From Ancylostoma caninum (lineage: Eukaryota; Nematoda; Chromadorea; Rhabditida; Ancylostomatidae), in assembly GCA_037903475.1 (NCBI GenBank), contig JBAJFG010000019.1:7749001-7813000 (forward strand): a stretch of 64,000 bases of DNA. The letters are read 5' to 3'. Below, piece after piece: positions 10,300 through 22,950 of the stretch (position 1 is its first letter; every line of letters begins with the position of its first letter). A model generated the notes under the pieces. It had not been told where the DNA came from. It saw only the letters and a list, made by a program, of their open reading frames with translations, and ran no database searches. The position numbers and the translations under genes were made by a program.

Positions 10300-13200
10300 A
10301 GCAGGGAAGTGTTACAGATGCTAGTTTCTCCTTTGGGCCTCTTTAGTAAATTTCTTAGCCACACGATCCCCCAATACCTCGACAAGGTTTCAAATTGATT
10401 CTGCTCTAAATGCTCCGCGATTCGACCCATTTTCGGAATTGATACGATCTAATGATGATTTATTATCAGTTCAAGTGTAACAGCATCTAGAGCAGTAGAT
10501 TAGAGACTCTCTGATAAGTAAACAAAAAACTAGAAAAATCAGAACAAGAAAGTTACAATGAACAGAATATAAACGGATGAAGATTCTACGGGGTCATGGG
10601 TAGGTGGAAGGCTATGGGTGGCGAGGCAAGGAAGATCTTTCGTTCTTCGGGTAGTTTCACAAAAGTTGTTAGCAAATAAAAATACAGGAGCTGGTTGAAA
10701 ACCAAGGAATTGCTTCTGGAAGACGAAGGATGTGAATTCATAACGAAGGAAAAATAAGGAGTGATCAATTGAATTCTTGAAGGTACTGACTGTCAGATCG
10801 ATCACTTGAAAAAACAAACAATTACTTGAAGGCCCAATGGAGACTCCTGCAACTGAAGAAGTGTATCATCGTGAGGGAGAAACGATGCGTTGTCTCTCTA
10901 CTGTGATTTATTTGCTGCGCCAATCACAGTGGTCAGGTAACGCCTCATTTCCCCTCACTTCATATGATACACATCACCTGCAATTTCTTCGAGAATTTCA
11001 CAGCAATTTCTTAAGCAGTTGATAACCCCTCAACGAGCAATTTCCTATGAATGATGTACTATGCAGACATCTACTAACATAACGAACTATGATCTTTGTT
11101 CCGGACCTCTTTAGAAGGAAACAAATGTGGAATGAGATTCATCAGCTAAAAGGCAGCTGATGACGGCTCTGCACCCTCCCAGTGCCTCCGGCCATGAAAG
11201 CTTTTTCCAGTTCAGAACCGAGCAATGAGCTGCACCTCCACGCCCAGGAAGTGCATATCCGATCCCCTCAGAGGGGTGGTGGCTTCGCTCCGGAACGCGC
11301 TGTCGCCGTTCGTATCCACACTCTCACATTCTTCGCTCCATCCATATTTTAGCGCTCTTTTTCCACTCGGCTCCTTCGTTCCCCCTCGCGTCGACAGCCG
11401 CTGAATACTGCATTTGCTCGTGAATTTCTCATCTCGTCACTCGGATATTCATGAATTTATTTATTATTTCCCCTCGTGTTTTCGACGTCGCTTCATGCAT
11501 TATTCCGAGTTGCCGATGAATTTTCCAATTAGGGGCCACTGTGTGTGTACGTGTGTGCCGACGAGTGTCTGCGTCAGTGTGTTTATTCTCACGCTCTGCT
11601 TCTCTACGCTCTGCAGCTCCTGGAATTCCTTCAGGCGCATTTTGCTGAATGTTACTTGTATGGTGTGTCTGGTGCTCTCCGCCAAACTCCCACTATCTCG
11701 TATCTAATCATTTCGAACGTGTTATTTCCGTCGCAGGCTGCAGGGGCGTTCTTTTAATTAGTTGACGGAAATCATACTATATGAGCCGGCCTACGGCTGA
11801 CTTCCACCTGCTGGCTTCGCTATATTATTTACTACGACAACATGGCTTCGTGACTCTGTAACTTCTGGAGTAATGTCAGGAAAATTTTCATTTTTTCCTC
11901 GTATAGCAATTAACTTTCTTCTGATTCTATGGCGTTTTTCCATTAGATGTGGATAGTTTAAAACGAATTCGACAGTGACAAAGGTGAGAAAACCCAAAGC
12001 GTGTCAGGTTCCTTGGGAAGTCGATCACAACTTAAAATATATTAATCGACTCAAAATATTATTAGTGGAATATGGGGAGTTAGGTACGTAAATAATCCGC
12101 TATCACTAAGACCGCGAGAACGGGTATGAGAGGAGGACGCACGGGGAGGGGGGATCAGGGTAAAATGATGCCAATCATCATATTCTGGGAAAAGAAGTGT
12201 ATACCTGTAAGAGAACGGAAAATTTGACCACCGACATTTATCCAGTCAAAGTTTGATAATCTGATAGAACTACTCAAGTTAAACAATTGACATGAAATCG
12301 GATAATTGTATGGTATGCCTGGTGCTTGATTAGCTGGGTGATGATTGCTCATTCGGTTGAAGTAGCCGATTAAAGCACCTAAGCACTTGTTAACCATCCA
12401 ATTAACTTCTTTTCCTGAAGCTTCAAGAATTTCTTCTGAGCACATCCACCCTCCCTCTCTCCCATCCTCATCGCACCTCCACCTCTTTCTTCGTTCGAGA
12501 ATGGTACGAAAAATTTTACGAATTTTGCAGGACAGTTGGAAATTTCTTTCAAAGTCTCGTGAGGGGAAGTTGTGGACTTCTCGTTCTTTTTTCGCTTGAC
12601 TGTTAATCTTTCTCGCATTCTTAAACATTTACTCCTAGTTTCTTAAACCAGTGAAATTAAATTAAAACTGAATTTGCAAGAGAAATAATGTTGATATGCC
12701 TCTTTATGCTTCGTGATGAATAGCTGAGCAAGTATGAATATTCGAACAAAATCTGCCTGACCAGGATTTTTCCCCGTAAGAGACATACTTTTTTTCTGAT
12801 TTCCTGTCGTATGATACACCAACTGATAGGTATTAGTTTCACGTCTGTCCAAGATGAATTTTTAGGAAAAAAGTGCAAAAGGCCGGGTCCGAAAGCAACA
12901 TTTACTGCACTCAACAGCACGGATTCACAAAAACATCAAAAACCACGTATCACATGGCCATGAATAACCAATAAATCTTATTTTCCAAGCCCTTAATGTT
13001 TTCTGGTGCCTTAGGCCACTTAATGTGATTTCTTTAGAAACCATAATTGCAATAGAAAACAGATTTTCGTCGAATGAATGCTGAGAATTTGATGAAAACA
13101 CTCGTGAATTTCCTGTGACATTATGTTAACTCAACTGTTTTTCGTTCCATAAAGCGCGTTGGCTGCCTAAATGCTTCGGAATTCTGGAGGAGTTTCCTAA

Positions 13201-14540
13201 TTCGTGCTGGAGTTAGGAATTCGCTCTACCATTTCGTGAATAGGCTTCAAAGTACGCTTCCCCCTTCGGTGAAATTAACAGTGCCCAATATTTAGAGTAT
13301 AAATGAAGATATTGTGGCGTCGAAATCAATTTTCCTCAAGATGTATGTTTCATTTCACTGTTATTTTCCATCCTTTTCATTTTTTCATCAGTGTTCGCTC
13401 TTATTTTTTTGCGTGACGGGTTCATCTGGCCGCAACAGCGTGAACGTATACATTATTGAACGAATAAGTACATAAATGAATAGAAACACATACATATCTA
13501 AACATTTCCAAGCAACATTGACCCTTTTTGACATGATGATCGAGGATGCGCCTCTTCTAAGTGTCCCAATGTGCAACGCAACAGCTCAAGTACTCAAGGA
13601 CTCAAGCTCAGGGACAGCGTCGTATCTTTCGCTGGTTTAATACTGAAATTTGGATGCTTTTGTTCTGAGCACAGACCACTGCACATAGGAACAGGTCTTA
13701 AACTTGTCACTGGCTTATGGAAATTCTGCGTGAACTGTGGATGTTGAAAAAATAGTACACGGGAGCCAAGGCTTCCTGTCCTAAGCCGTATTAGAACACC
13801 GGAAATCGGAAATGAGTCAATTTCCGGAAGCCGGATGGCAGCTATTCGGTGTGCTTGATTTACTCACCACCATGCGATCAGGTGTGTACTTCAATTGGCT
13901 GAAGGTTGTTACGACGACAATTAGTGTGCGGTGATTTTGTAGTAATTGTGTTACTACGTACAAAATCTCTTGAAATTTGTATTATTGCACAGCTCAGCCA
14001 GCTAGAATCGGTGAATTTTTTTCTGGTTTTTGATTCAAGAAAAGATGGTCATTACATCCGCTGGGTGCAAGTGCAGAATCAGCGCTTTACTCTACGTCTA
14101 ATTATGGTCTTTGTGGTATTCAACGTGGGCCAAGCCAATAGTAACGCGGCAGTACTTAGCGCTTCCACCATTAGATTTCGACCGCGTCCAAGTTTGCAAG
14201 TTTTTTTTGACGTCAGCAGTTACTGCTACCTATGGAAATCCATTAGAATTATTTTTCTTCTGGCAGATAATCCTGCAAAAAAAAACAACATATTCCCGGA
14301 AGTATCCTGCTAATACATATTAATGATTCAGGTGTTGATGTCGCGTTGATGGCTGTATGTATTTTGCACGTGAAATGAAAAAATCTAAAATGTTTTATTT
14401 GAAAAACTCCGCCTGGTTCTGATTCGTAATCTTGTTCAAATCAATGCATCGTGCCAACTTCCCTATGTTTTAATATCTAACTCGATTTTTGGCACTATTC
14501 CATCTTAACGGACCCAAAAAGTTCGGATTTTTTGGCAGAG
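10300..14540. other. No gene recognised over 4.2 kb
   Basis: No element ends or convincing exons were found. A slightly GC-richer patch at about 11170-11760 carries pyrimidine-rich runs and a short GTGTGT stretch (about 11540). It could hold regulatory or exonic sequence, but I cannot name any. Confidence 0.45.
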
Positions 14541-14542
14541 AC

Positions 14543-14555
14543 GGGGGGGGGGGGG
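14543..14555. repeat. Poly-G run (13 G)
   Basis: A pure run of 13 G. A nine-C run follows at about 14838-14846. Such runs recur across the window and may be length-unstable or assembly-uncertain. Confidence 0.9.
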
Positions 14556-14859
14556 TTTCACGACATCGACATCAATTTTCATGACACTGCCGTTTTTCCA
14601 TCTCCTCATAATAAATCTTGTTAATAGTTTTACCATATTTATACAACAAATTCATATCCGGGTAGGAAGTCCTCAGCGGGAAGAAATTCCCCCGAAATTC
14701 CAGACCCAGATTCTTGCAACCCAACATATTAGTCCATTTCCTTTTAGTACGTGAATGCATAGTGAGTAGCTTCTTTGAACAAATCCAGGTGGGGTGCCCA
14801 CATTGTAAAGAGTTCACTATCAGCAACTTTTGCCCATCCCCCCCCCACCCCATCCCCGT

Positions 14860-16600
14860 GCGTGCGTCATTTTGTCCGTCTAAGATCGCTCGCACTTGCA
14901 ATTGTGAACAATTTCTATTAGCGCAGTGAATTCCTTGAGAAATACATTAGGTTGATATACTCGTGAGAAGTGTTCTGATAGTGGTCTCTGTACGTGCATG
15001 CTAAAACCGGCGGACTTACTCAAGGATAGCCGTTGCTGTAAGCCGTTTCCTTGGACTTGTGTGTAAGTTATAACACCTCCTGACACATCTTGGCACGCAG
15101 CGCTTTTACTACACTGACCCTTACAATTTTTTTCCCAACGCAATAACTCGTTAATATTCACGTGGTGCATGTTAGGACGTGTCAGAACCCTACACCTCGT
15201 CAACGCCGCGGAATCGCATCGCAGGAGGTGGTCAGGATGTTCGCCGCCACGCGACCGCGCCGCAAAAACATGCTTCTTAGGTCCGGGTTATTCCCAGCAA
15301 ATTTGACGCACCAAATTACATCGGTGACCACCTCTTTAACTTTCTGGCTTCCGACAGCATTCATCTCTCCCAATCAAGCTTACAACTAGACAACTTGTAT
15401 TTTCTTAACAATAACAAGTAACAATGCTCCTACTTTTGAAGGCTGCGGCTGCAACGCGCACATGAATCGACCAACCACAGCCCAGGAGCGTACTCAGACA
15501 TTCATGCACACATGCACATGGTGCGAGAGACCCGATTTTGTCGCAAACCTGAAAAACAGGAGAAAGCAGAAATGCGCGTCCAGTTCCGAGGCACGGCATG
15601 CGCCATGTGCGCCGACGCCGGCCGCTACTAGCGGACCCGGACGCGTTTCCTCATCCGCTCCGCGTCTGCGCGCGACTGCATCCCACGCATCTCGCCTTGT
15701 CTTCGCACTGGGCCGCGGTTTTAACCGCGGCCTCAGCTGCTGAGCTCCCGATTTTGTCCTGAAAATGAGGAGAGACTGTTTTGTCAGGCGGAACTCCTGC
15801 ACGAATGCCTGAGCACCTCTTGTTATGCAGACCCGCGATGGTGTTGCGAAGAGGTTGTGAGGCAGTGCTATTGAAAACGAAAGACTCTTTTGAATTCCTT
15901 TTATGGCTCACGTGGTAGGAATGGCTATAGGAGCCCAAACACCTACATTTCTATAGCAGAAACTTATTTCCGCCCTTGAAGACCAGCTATCCAACCTCCA
16001 ATTTTTGACTTTCATCATTTTTATGCGTGATCCCCAACTTCCGGGAATAATTTGGCCCTGTTCACTGCTTTTTATTTCTTTGTGCTCGTCGTGTTTTTGC
16101 TGACTAACAAGACCATTATTGCCACGTTTTTCTTTCCACTATAAAAAGCGCTCGCGAAAAAGCAATCCATGAAAAGAATGGCGCTGGCAAAAAGTTGCTT
16201 GGTATTGTCGAGACGAACAAAATGTCGCGCCGCTATGGACATGACATTTCGGCACAAAGGAAGCAGGCATTACGTCGATTTTGTAGTCCGCTTGCCAACA
16301 ATCCGCGGGGTCTTGTGGGTTATCTCTTTGTCTCCTGCACTTATCGCTCGTGCTCACAGAAAACTTATTCATCTACTTATTTATCTGTTTAAAACACTTG
16401 GAAAAATGCTTAAAGGGACGATCCTATCAAAATGTCAAAGTATGTATTTTGAAATCTCGAAGAAGAAGAATCGTGAGCTCCTTCTTGAATTCTGTGAAGG
16501 TTTTCAAGAAAAAAAAACAGCCACGGTTTAAGTTATCGTTTATGATGACTCGCTATGTACAGTACTAACCAACAGAAATCACCTTTTGAACATAACTATC
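14860..16600. other. No gene recognised; GC-rich island with perfect hairpin at 15560-15740
   Basis: The stretch at about 15560-15740 is strongly GC- and CpG-rich, and several frames on both strands are open at once, so openness is not evidence of coding. It contains the palindrome GGCCGCGGTT-TT-AACCGCGGCC (about 15712-15733). CCCGATTTTGT occurs on both sides (about 15530 and 15747), each followed by a similar CTGAAAA..AGGAGA word. It could be a promoter/first-exon region or a degenerate repeat. Confidence 0.4.
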
Positions 16601-16609
16601 GGTAACTAT

Positions 16610-16888
16610 CAGTGGCGGACGCAGGGGGGGGCGGGGGGGGGGGCGCGCCCCCCCCGAGAATGGGTCGCCAAATTTTCGAAATTACTTTACAATACAAATA
16701 AAAATCTTGTGTTAGTTTATTTTTAATTGTTTTTTTTATTATTATTTTTAATATATTTTTTATTTATTGTTTATTATTATAATTAATATTATCATTAATT
16801 TTATTCTCCGTCTGGGTCCCCAAAACGGCGGAGACCCCACTTTTCTTCCCACGCCCCCCCTCCCGCCCATTTTCTGCGTCCGCCACTG
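16610..16888 (+). mobile_element. hAT-type MITE, copy 1 (279 bp, perfect 8-bp TSD)
   Basis: The ends are CAGTGGCGGACGCAG and its inverse CTGCGTCCGCCACTG. The flanks are a perfect 8-bp duplication GTAACTAT (16602-16609 and 16889-16896), the hallmark of hAT transposition. The interior is a G-run/C-run near each end and an AT-rich core of TTTTTATTATT type, with no coding capacity. Copy 2 at 23825-24109 is in the opposite orientation. The perfect duplication suggests a fairly recent insertion. Confidence 0.93.
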
Positions 16889-16896
16889 GTAACTAT

Positions 16897-18930
16897 CGAT
16901 TTGTTCATAACTTCTTCCCAGGTTCTTAAGATTTTTGATTTTGGTAAACAACCTAGCTGCTCAATATGTACGCCTGAATCTATATTTATGCTCCATCTGC
17001 GATGGAGTTACGGAAAAATGAATATATATATATATATATCGACAGTTATGTTGATATCTTTTTGGCCAGTACTGTACACATTGGTTTCGTTTTGGGAATG
17101 GCCAGGATTTGCAACAACCCTTACCACATAATCGCTATTCTTTCTTTAGCAAATTTGTTAATTTGGCGCCTCAGGCTTATCTTTATGAATTTTGGAGAAA
17201 ACATGGAATTCTCCAGTTTTTTTTTGGCATTTTCCTAGTCCACTTTCCCAATTTTGACTTCTGATGTCTGGTATTAAGGCATATGAGAACTCGTTGATTC
17301 TTATTTAACCATGGCCTAAATTTACATTTCTATCGCCGCTTCCTCATTCATATTCATCACTTCATTAATTCATGTTTTCATTCTGGTTGTTTTTCGTGAA
17401 ATGCACGAAACCCACAGCTACCATTGAAAACGCTTCTCGTCGACAGCATTTTCCAAATTCTTTTTGTGAAAGAGTGAATACCCTTTTATGTCGATATTTA
17501 CTAACGCTGTCTCTATATTCATGTGCGTAATGCATAAAATCATGAATGAAATTTTCTACAACTGTCGTCAACGGTAACGTATCCTCATACATATGTATGT
17601 CTAAAGTACCTCAAACCAAAAAAAAATTGTTGCCTTTAAAGTTTATTTCATCCGTTTTACAGGGTTTAGGGCTGTATGCTGGGAAATTAGGTGGTTGTGA
17701 TCCCTGCTGTTGGCCATTACATGATTTGCTCCACCCAAAACCCCGCCTCCGTGTACAAAGTCTACTACTTCCTCATTGGCGACCGCTCCCTTTTTAGCGC
17801 GTTTCCACACTTTTTTCAAGCTTTTGCTCTTTTCTGTGCTCCGAAATTAAAAAAATCCTATACAGATTTCGATAACTATTATATATTGATTCGGGAGTAT
17901 TATTACTTTGCCATTTAAGAATCACCTAAGAAGGTGAGCCGTGCGGTTGTGGTCTTCAGTATGTTAACAACATAAAATATGCTGTAGCGACGAGCTGGTA
18001 CATTCATTTTCCTGCGCTTTACAGCATTACACTCTCATAGTAACTGACTACCGTGGCATCTGCAATTGCAGACCATGAGAGTGTAGTTGAGATGACCATT
18101 TTTCCACCTAAATATTCCATCAGATCTGTCTTTTGCAGCATTTTTTTTCCGTATTTCTCATTTTCAATTAATTCTGCAGTGTCATCTTGATAAAAAGCCA
18201 TTGTGTTCCGTACATCATACTGGTTAGCAACTTCTTATTAATGGAAAATATTCAGTCTTCTAGAACTTTGCAAAAATTGCAATTTCGTACGCCTGCGTCA
18301 CATGTTTTTCATGCTGCACCCAGGAGGAAATACTTAGCAATTCACTTCGTTCCTTTTTCCTGCCTCCGATTTATCATTCTGGAACTATTCGCAGCTGCTG
18401 CATAGGTAATCTCGGCTGAATATTTCAAGCAAGTGCGAAGCCACGCCCATCGTATACCTTAAGTTTTATGGTCTACGCACATTCTGGCAGAATTCGGCCA
18501 TGCTCAATCTTTCTTCTTCGAAGTACTCCAAGCCTTCTTTACTTTTTGAATAATTTTCAAACAAGTGGTGAAGCTTGAGGTACTGTTGATCCCACATCAT
18601 CTCTGCTGGACTCCTGACACATGAAAACTACGAATATGCGAGAAAATTTGGCATTCCATCCTTTTGAAGAAACTAGTTGCTTGATGCTAAAAATGACTTG
18701 CCAAACCAGTTGAAATGTAGGCTTGAAACTCAAAATATCAGATGCCACAATTTTCATACATACTATAAATAGATAGCTAAATACATGGATTGTTCTCAAG
18801 ACCCACGTAATTGGCATAACTAAGGAATATTTCATGCGCTGGTAGTGATTCACCGATTTTGTCAACGTATTTCCGAGGACTTACTGCGCTCACGCCTTTA
18901 GTCATGTTTGCATGCCAGACAACGTCAGTG
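16897..18930. other. No gene recognised; short (TA)n near 17022-17040
   Basis: One short TA dinucleotide run follows AATGAA at about 17020. Otherwise I see no element ends or convincing exons. Small open frames near 17365-17592 (minus) and 17691-17918 (plus) match no family I recognise. Confidence 0.45.
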
Positions 18931-18934
18931 AACT

Positions 18935-19345
18935 TCGTTCCGCCACGCCGGAACAAAACGCATGAAAAATCGATGAAATCAATGAATTGATAGTGGTCGC
19001 ACACACACTCTGATAACGGCGCAGCACGAAAGCGGCCCGAACACCGTAATTGTTCGAGTAATGGTTGGAGCATAAATCCAAGCAGCAACTGTTCCCAGTT
19101 GTTGTCATCCACCCCCCCCCCCCACGTGCTGAAATCCCTCATATTGATGGAAGGATCATTAGTCAATCGATAGTGGCTGTTTAAGATGGCCATCACATTC
19201 GTGATCAACGTGGTGAAAAATCCCCGTGGGTACGGTTCCGCCACGACTGCGGCACGAATTGCGAAAAATCAGTAGAATCAGTGAACCAATAACCACGCCC
19301 TGCAAAGTGGCCATCAGATTCGTGATCAGCGTGGTGAAAAAAATT
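18935..19345. repeat. Diverged duplication; left copy holds MITE D fragment and a C12 run
   Basis: Two related copies start GTTCCGCCACG (about 18936 and 19230) and end GGCCATCA.ATTCGTGATCA.CGTGGTGAAAAA (about 19187-19218 and 19309-19340). The left copy is about 180 bp longer because it holds a one-armed fragment of MITE family D (about 19008-19110) and a pure C12 run (19112-19123). Confidence 0.6.
19008..19111 (+). mobile_element. MITE family D fragment (left arm only)
   Basis: Starts CTCTGATAACGGCGCAGCAC and continues through GGTTCGAG-like and CAGCAACTGTTCCCAGTTG words. These match the left arm of the complete D copies at 31611 and 57355. The right arm is missing, and a C12 run follows immediately. 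Confidence 0.65.
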
Positions 19346-20925
19346 TATTTATTTATTCATTTTCATGCACTCGTGGAGCTCCGAAAAAAAACACAAAAAG
19401 CACATAACGCTTAAACAAGACCGAAACAAAACAACAAAAGCAGGAACCAGAGGCGACATTTGGGTGTGATGTGTATATGCTTTATTAAGATGTGATCACG
19501 AGAAGTTCATTTCTAGGGTGAGAAACTTTCATTTTTTCAGACCTATCAACTAGAGACTACTGAAAAAAATCAAAAAAAAAATTGGTTTGGTGCTAGAGTC
19601 ATTCCTCCAAGTGTGGTGTCTTTGAGGGATTCACGCTAAGGCTACGCAATTGGATTGACCATACCGGGGCGAGCTCTGTATTTCAAGAGCTTCTTTGATC
19701 TAAATACGAACCCCAGGCGATGACCCTAGGGAAGCTCGCAGAACGAACCACACGTGGTAACCTAGACTCCATAAACAAGAAACTAGTCGGATATTAGAAT
19801 ATAAAATTGAGAACTTGCTGTAGGATTGCAGGAATGAAACCTTTTCTTTTAAAAACGTACGGATTAAGAATTCGCAGAGTTTAGACCACCGAGATGTCAC
19901 CTCTTTTTCAGAGAAAAAAAAAAGAAAACTGAGAACCAGAGGAGCTGAGTCCAGTATGCCCATTTCGAGCCGGATTAGAACCAACTTGAGGAAAATCGAT
20001 AAAATCGATAAATCGACATTCGAATTGATACTATCCGGTGAACACTGTTGTAGGCCCTCCGTCCTACTTGGATGATGTCCTATGTTTCCAAGCATCCTTC
20101 TTCGCCACCTTGATTACAGGTGCATCCTATCGTTTGACTTTGGCGCCCATGCGCGCTGTCTGGATCTTTGAAAAAAGTGTCGTAAACTTTTATATGCTTT
20201 ATATATCGATTCGCCCAATGTGTCGCCCAAAGACCGCCCATCTCGGAAGCGGAATCAACCGAATGTTAATATACAAGAGAATGTTGTTCAGACTTACCCG
20301 TAGTTACCGATAGCTTTGCTGGAGTTTGGTTTACGATGATCCCCTTCTCCATGATTACAGGAAACCTTGTGTTTGCTCGCCGATACTAATCCTATAATCT
20401 TACCGTATTGATGATTCTTACGTTCTCTCATCGTTTGATGATTCACCGATTCATAGGAGATGAAGGCTTCCTCCGGCGGTTGCAGTGGTGATAACAGTAG
20501 TGGTAGTATATTTTATTAGCTACAGAGTTAGTGGAACAACGCATCGTACAAAACATCGGCGGTACCCGAGGGTGACAACTTCATCAAAGGATTTGGATTT
20601 GAGAATTACGAATTTCACGGATGGCTTTGCGGTGATTTGGTTCACAGTGGCCGCGGTGGAGCAACGAATTATGGGCCGACAGCAGGCTTCTATCGGCTCA
20701 CGCATGTCAATAAACCTAACATGTTGGAATTTTGAGAATAAAAATAGAAAGAAAAGAAAAAAGAAGCAAAGAAGCTTAACTTCCGTTTCGTACTGTACCT
20801 CTATACGGAAGCTGAGCAGAAAGCAGGAATTTTCCCGGCACCCATCAGTGAGGAGGGAAGCGCTAAGCTAGACCTAAAACTCAAGAAAAAGAAAATTTAA
20901 AACACTAACCAACGGGCTGAGGTCC
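19346..20925. other. No gene recognised
   Basis: No recognisable exon or element. A plus-strand frame from about 20485 to 20871 is 128 codons, but the length is within chance expectation for this window and I recognise nothing in it. Confidence 0.45.
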
Positions 20926-20929
20926 TTGA

Positions 20930-21240
20930 CTATCTATGGGTGTCCACGTGGCAGCAGAATAATGGAGTAGCAAAGAATTGTAGAGATGATGTGAACTTAA
21001 TTTCCCATACTTGGGTAGTTAAACCATCTGCCCGATCGCTGCTGATCGGCCTCTTTTGACGTGCAGCACCCACGCAAGCTTCGCCCACACCGTTGATCAT
21101 GTAATTCAAAAAGGTAGCGTTCGCGACAGCTATGGCCTCTCCAGACCGGGTGTGAAGCCCTGGAATGGACAGCGCTGACTGCCCTTGCAATTGGCCCATT
21201 GGGTGAACTGATCAGTCTGAGCTTGGCCGCACCCCCTTTT
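20930..21240 (-). other. Unclassified block; minus-strand open frame of about 89 codons
   Basis: A minus-strand frame runs through this block and includes GEAIAVANATFLNYMINGVG. It reads as protein-like, but I cannot assign a family. It covers the SL1-like 22-mer. It may be a piece of a retroelement or of a processed pseudogene. Confidence 0.25.
21008..21029 (-). other. SL1-like 22-mer (19/22 match)
   Basis: On the minus strand the 22 bases from 21029 to 21008 begin GGTTTAACTACCCAAGT. They match the nematode spliced leader SL1 at all but positions 8 (C for T), 18 (A for T) and 21 (G for A). The bases after it (AAATTAAGTTC) do not resemble the SL RNA splice donor and stem, so it is not an intact SL RNA gene. 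It could be an SL RNA pseudogene, the 5' end of a retro-copied trans-spliced mRNA, or coincidence. It lies in a moderately GC-rich, apparently repeat-like stretch (20930-21240). Confidence 0.3.
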
Positions 21241-22945
21241 CAAGTACAATGCGCTACACTCCTCCAGACCATGTCGGGCTCACAATGGATTCATAATGCG
21301 TTATTTCCCATATCTCTACGAGAATTAACATTTTGTAGTTCATAAGAAATAACTTATAATTTTCTGTCAGCCATGTATTAAACCAAAATGGAATAACACT
21401 CAAACGTAGAAAGTAGAAAAGCAGGAGCACCAAATGAAACACCAGTACGTCCCACCCCACCCTTCCACCCCAGCTGGAAATCCTAAAAAGGACCACTCCA
21501 TCTTCAGCTACCACTCCATCCTCAGCTATCACCTTGCTCGGGAAGCAAAATTGTTTTCGCACTTGATTAATATAAATTACCTGGGACCCACTAATTGCCT
21601 TTCATGTGCAAGTATGGAATATGCAAATCTATCCTTTTTCATTTTGCACGATCCTGGCAACGATTCTGCATCGTTCTCACACGAACTTTCACAAATGTGA
21701 GGGAAGAGGTGAAAAAAAGTGGAAATGAAAGGGAAATAATGGACGGCATCCAATTTCCTGCATTGATGTCAGCGATTTTGAACTCTTCCAGTTTTTTCCT
21801 GCAGCAATTTCTCGACTCTAATTTCCGATTTGGGCCGCTGCTTTTCAGAGCTATGTTTTCTGTGTTCGTAGGCTTATTGGACGAATTTTTTTCCCCTGAC
21901 TACGCCCGAGAGATTTTCTGACTTCCCCATCTCGGTGTACTCTGTCGACATATCCTCGCTGGCTGAACAATTACAATACATTTAACCACGGCTACAAAGG
22001 CAATTTGTATCTCTCCATTCGTCCGATATTCCTTGAGTTCTGCTTATTCAGCTAGACAAATCCGATCTGCAGTTACACAGCTGGCCTCCTCCAACTCATT
22101 ACATGCTAGAAATTTCCGTGTTTTCTCAGTGATTTCTTGCCGGAAATCAGATCATTTGTCCGTTCAATGGTTGTGCATAACATATTTTGGAAAACAACCC
22201 CTTTTTAGCCCTAACTGGATCAGTTTTCGCGAACTTACGGCTTCACGGCTAACGATGAACTTTTTTTCTGAATTTTTCCGAACTCCATAAAGGCAGAACG
22301 GGCAGAACGTGGGAAAACGAAGGGAGTTGCTAGATTTTTTCGATCCGAAGTGCGCTAATTCATGTTTACTAGATATTTTCGTCCCCAAAACTGAAGTAAA
22401 TGTCCGTGAACTTGTTGAAAACCATTCAGTTTCCATAATTACTCAGGATAATTATTGAAATTGCCAAAAACACAAGACGTTTTCGTATTCTTGTCATGCC
22501 AGCTTCACAACGAGGCGAATGCTAATTTTCTCAAATGCTCGCTTGAACCACTTTACCTGCCAGCAATCCTTGCATCCATCCTTTTTTCCTTTTTGCTATT
22601 GATAAATTTCCAATTAGTGCTGATTAAAATGAACCCATCTATATTTTCATACACATCTCCTGATTAGGCTCACGTCTACCAAATCACCTGAAAGCTGCGT
22701 CTTCTTCAAGATTCGCGTATTCGTGAGCATCATGAGGACACATAGATTTGAGGAAAGCTACCAAACTCGTTGTTTTTAAAGAAGTGCTAAGAATTATTTC
22801 GCTTCAAATACGTCGACGTGTGCACGTAATTGAACAGGCACTTTGGCGTGCATGCTCGTGCAGATATGTACCAAAAATGTGCTGATTACACCTGCTGAGT
22901 TCTGAGAATAATTTCAAAATTCTGAAGTTTAGCTTACGAGGGAGG
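21241..22945. other. No gene recognised
   Basis: No element ends. A two-unit 18-bp tandem (CCACTCCATCcTCAGCTA) lies at about 21493-21530. Small frames match no family. Confidence 0.45.
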
Positions 22946-22950
22946 GAGAC

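Noticed and set aside
21008..21029. Intact SL RNA gene
   Set aside because: The splice donor and downstream stem-loops of an SL RNA are missing; kept only as an SL1-like sequence.
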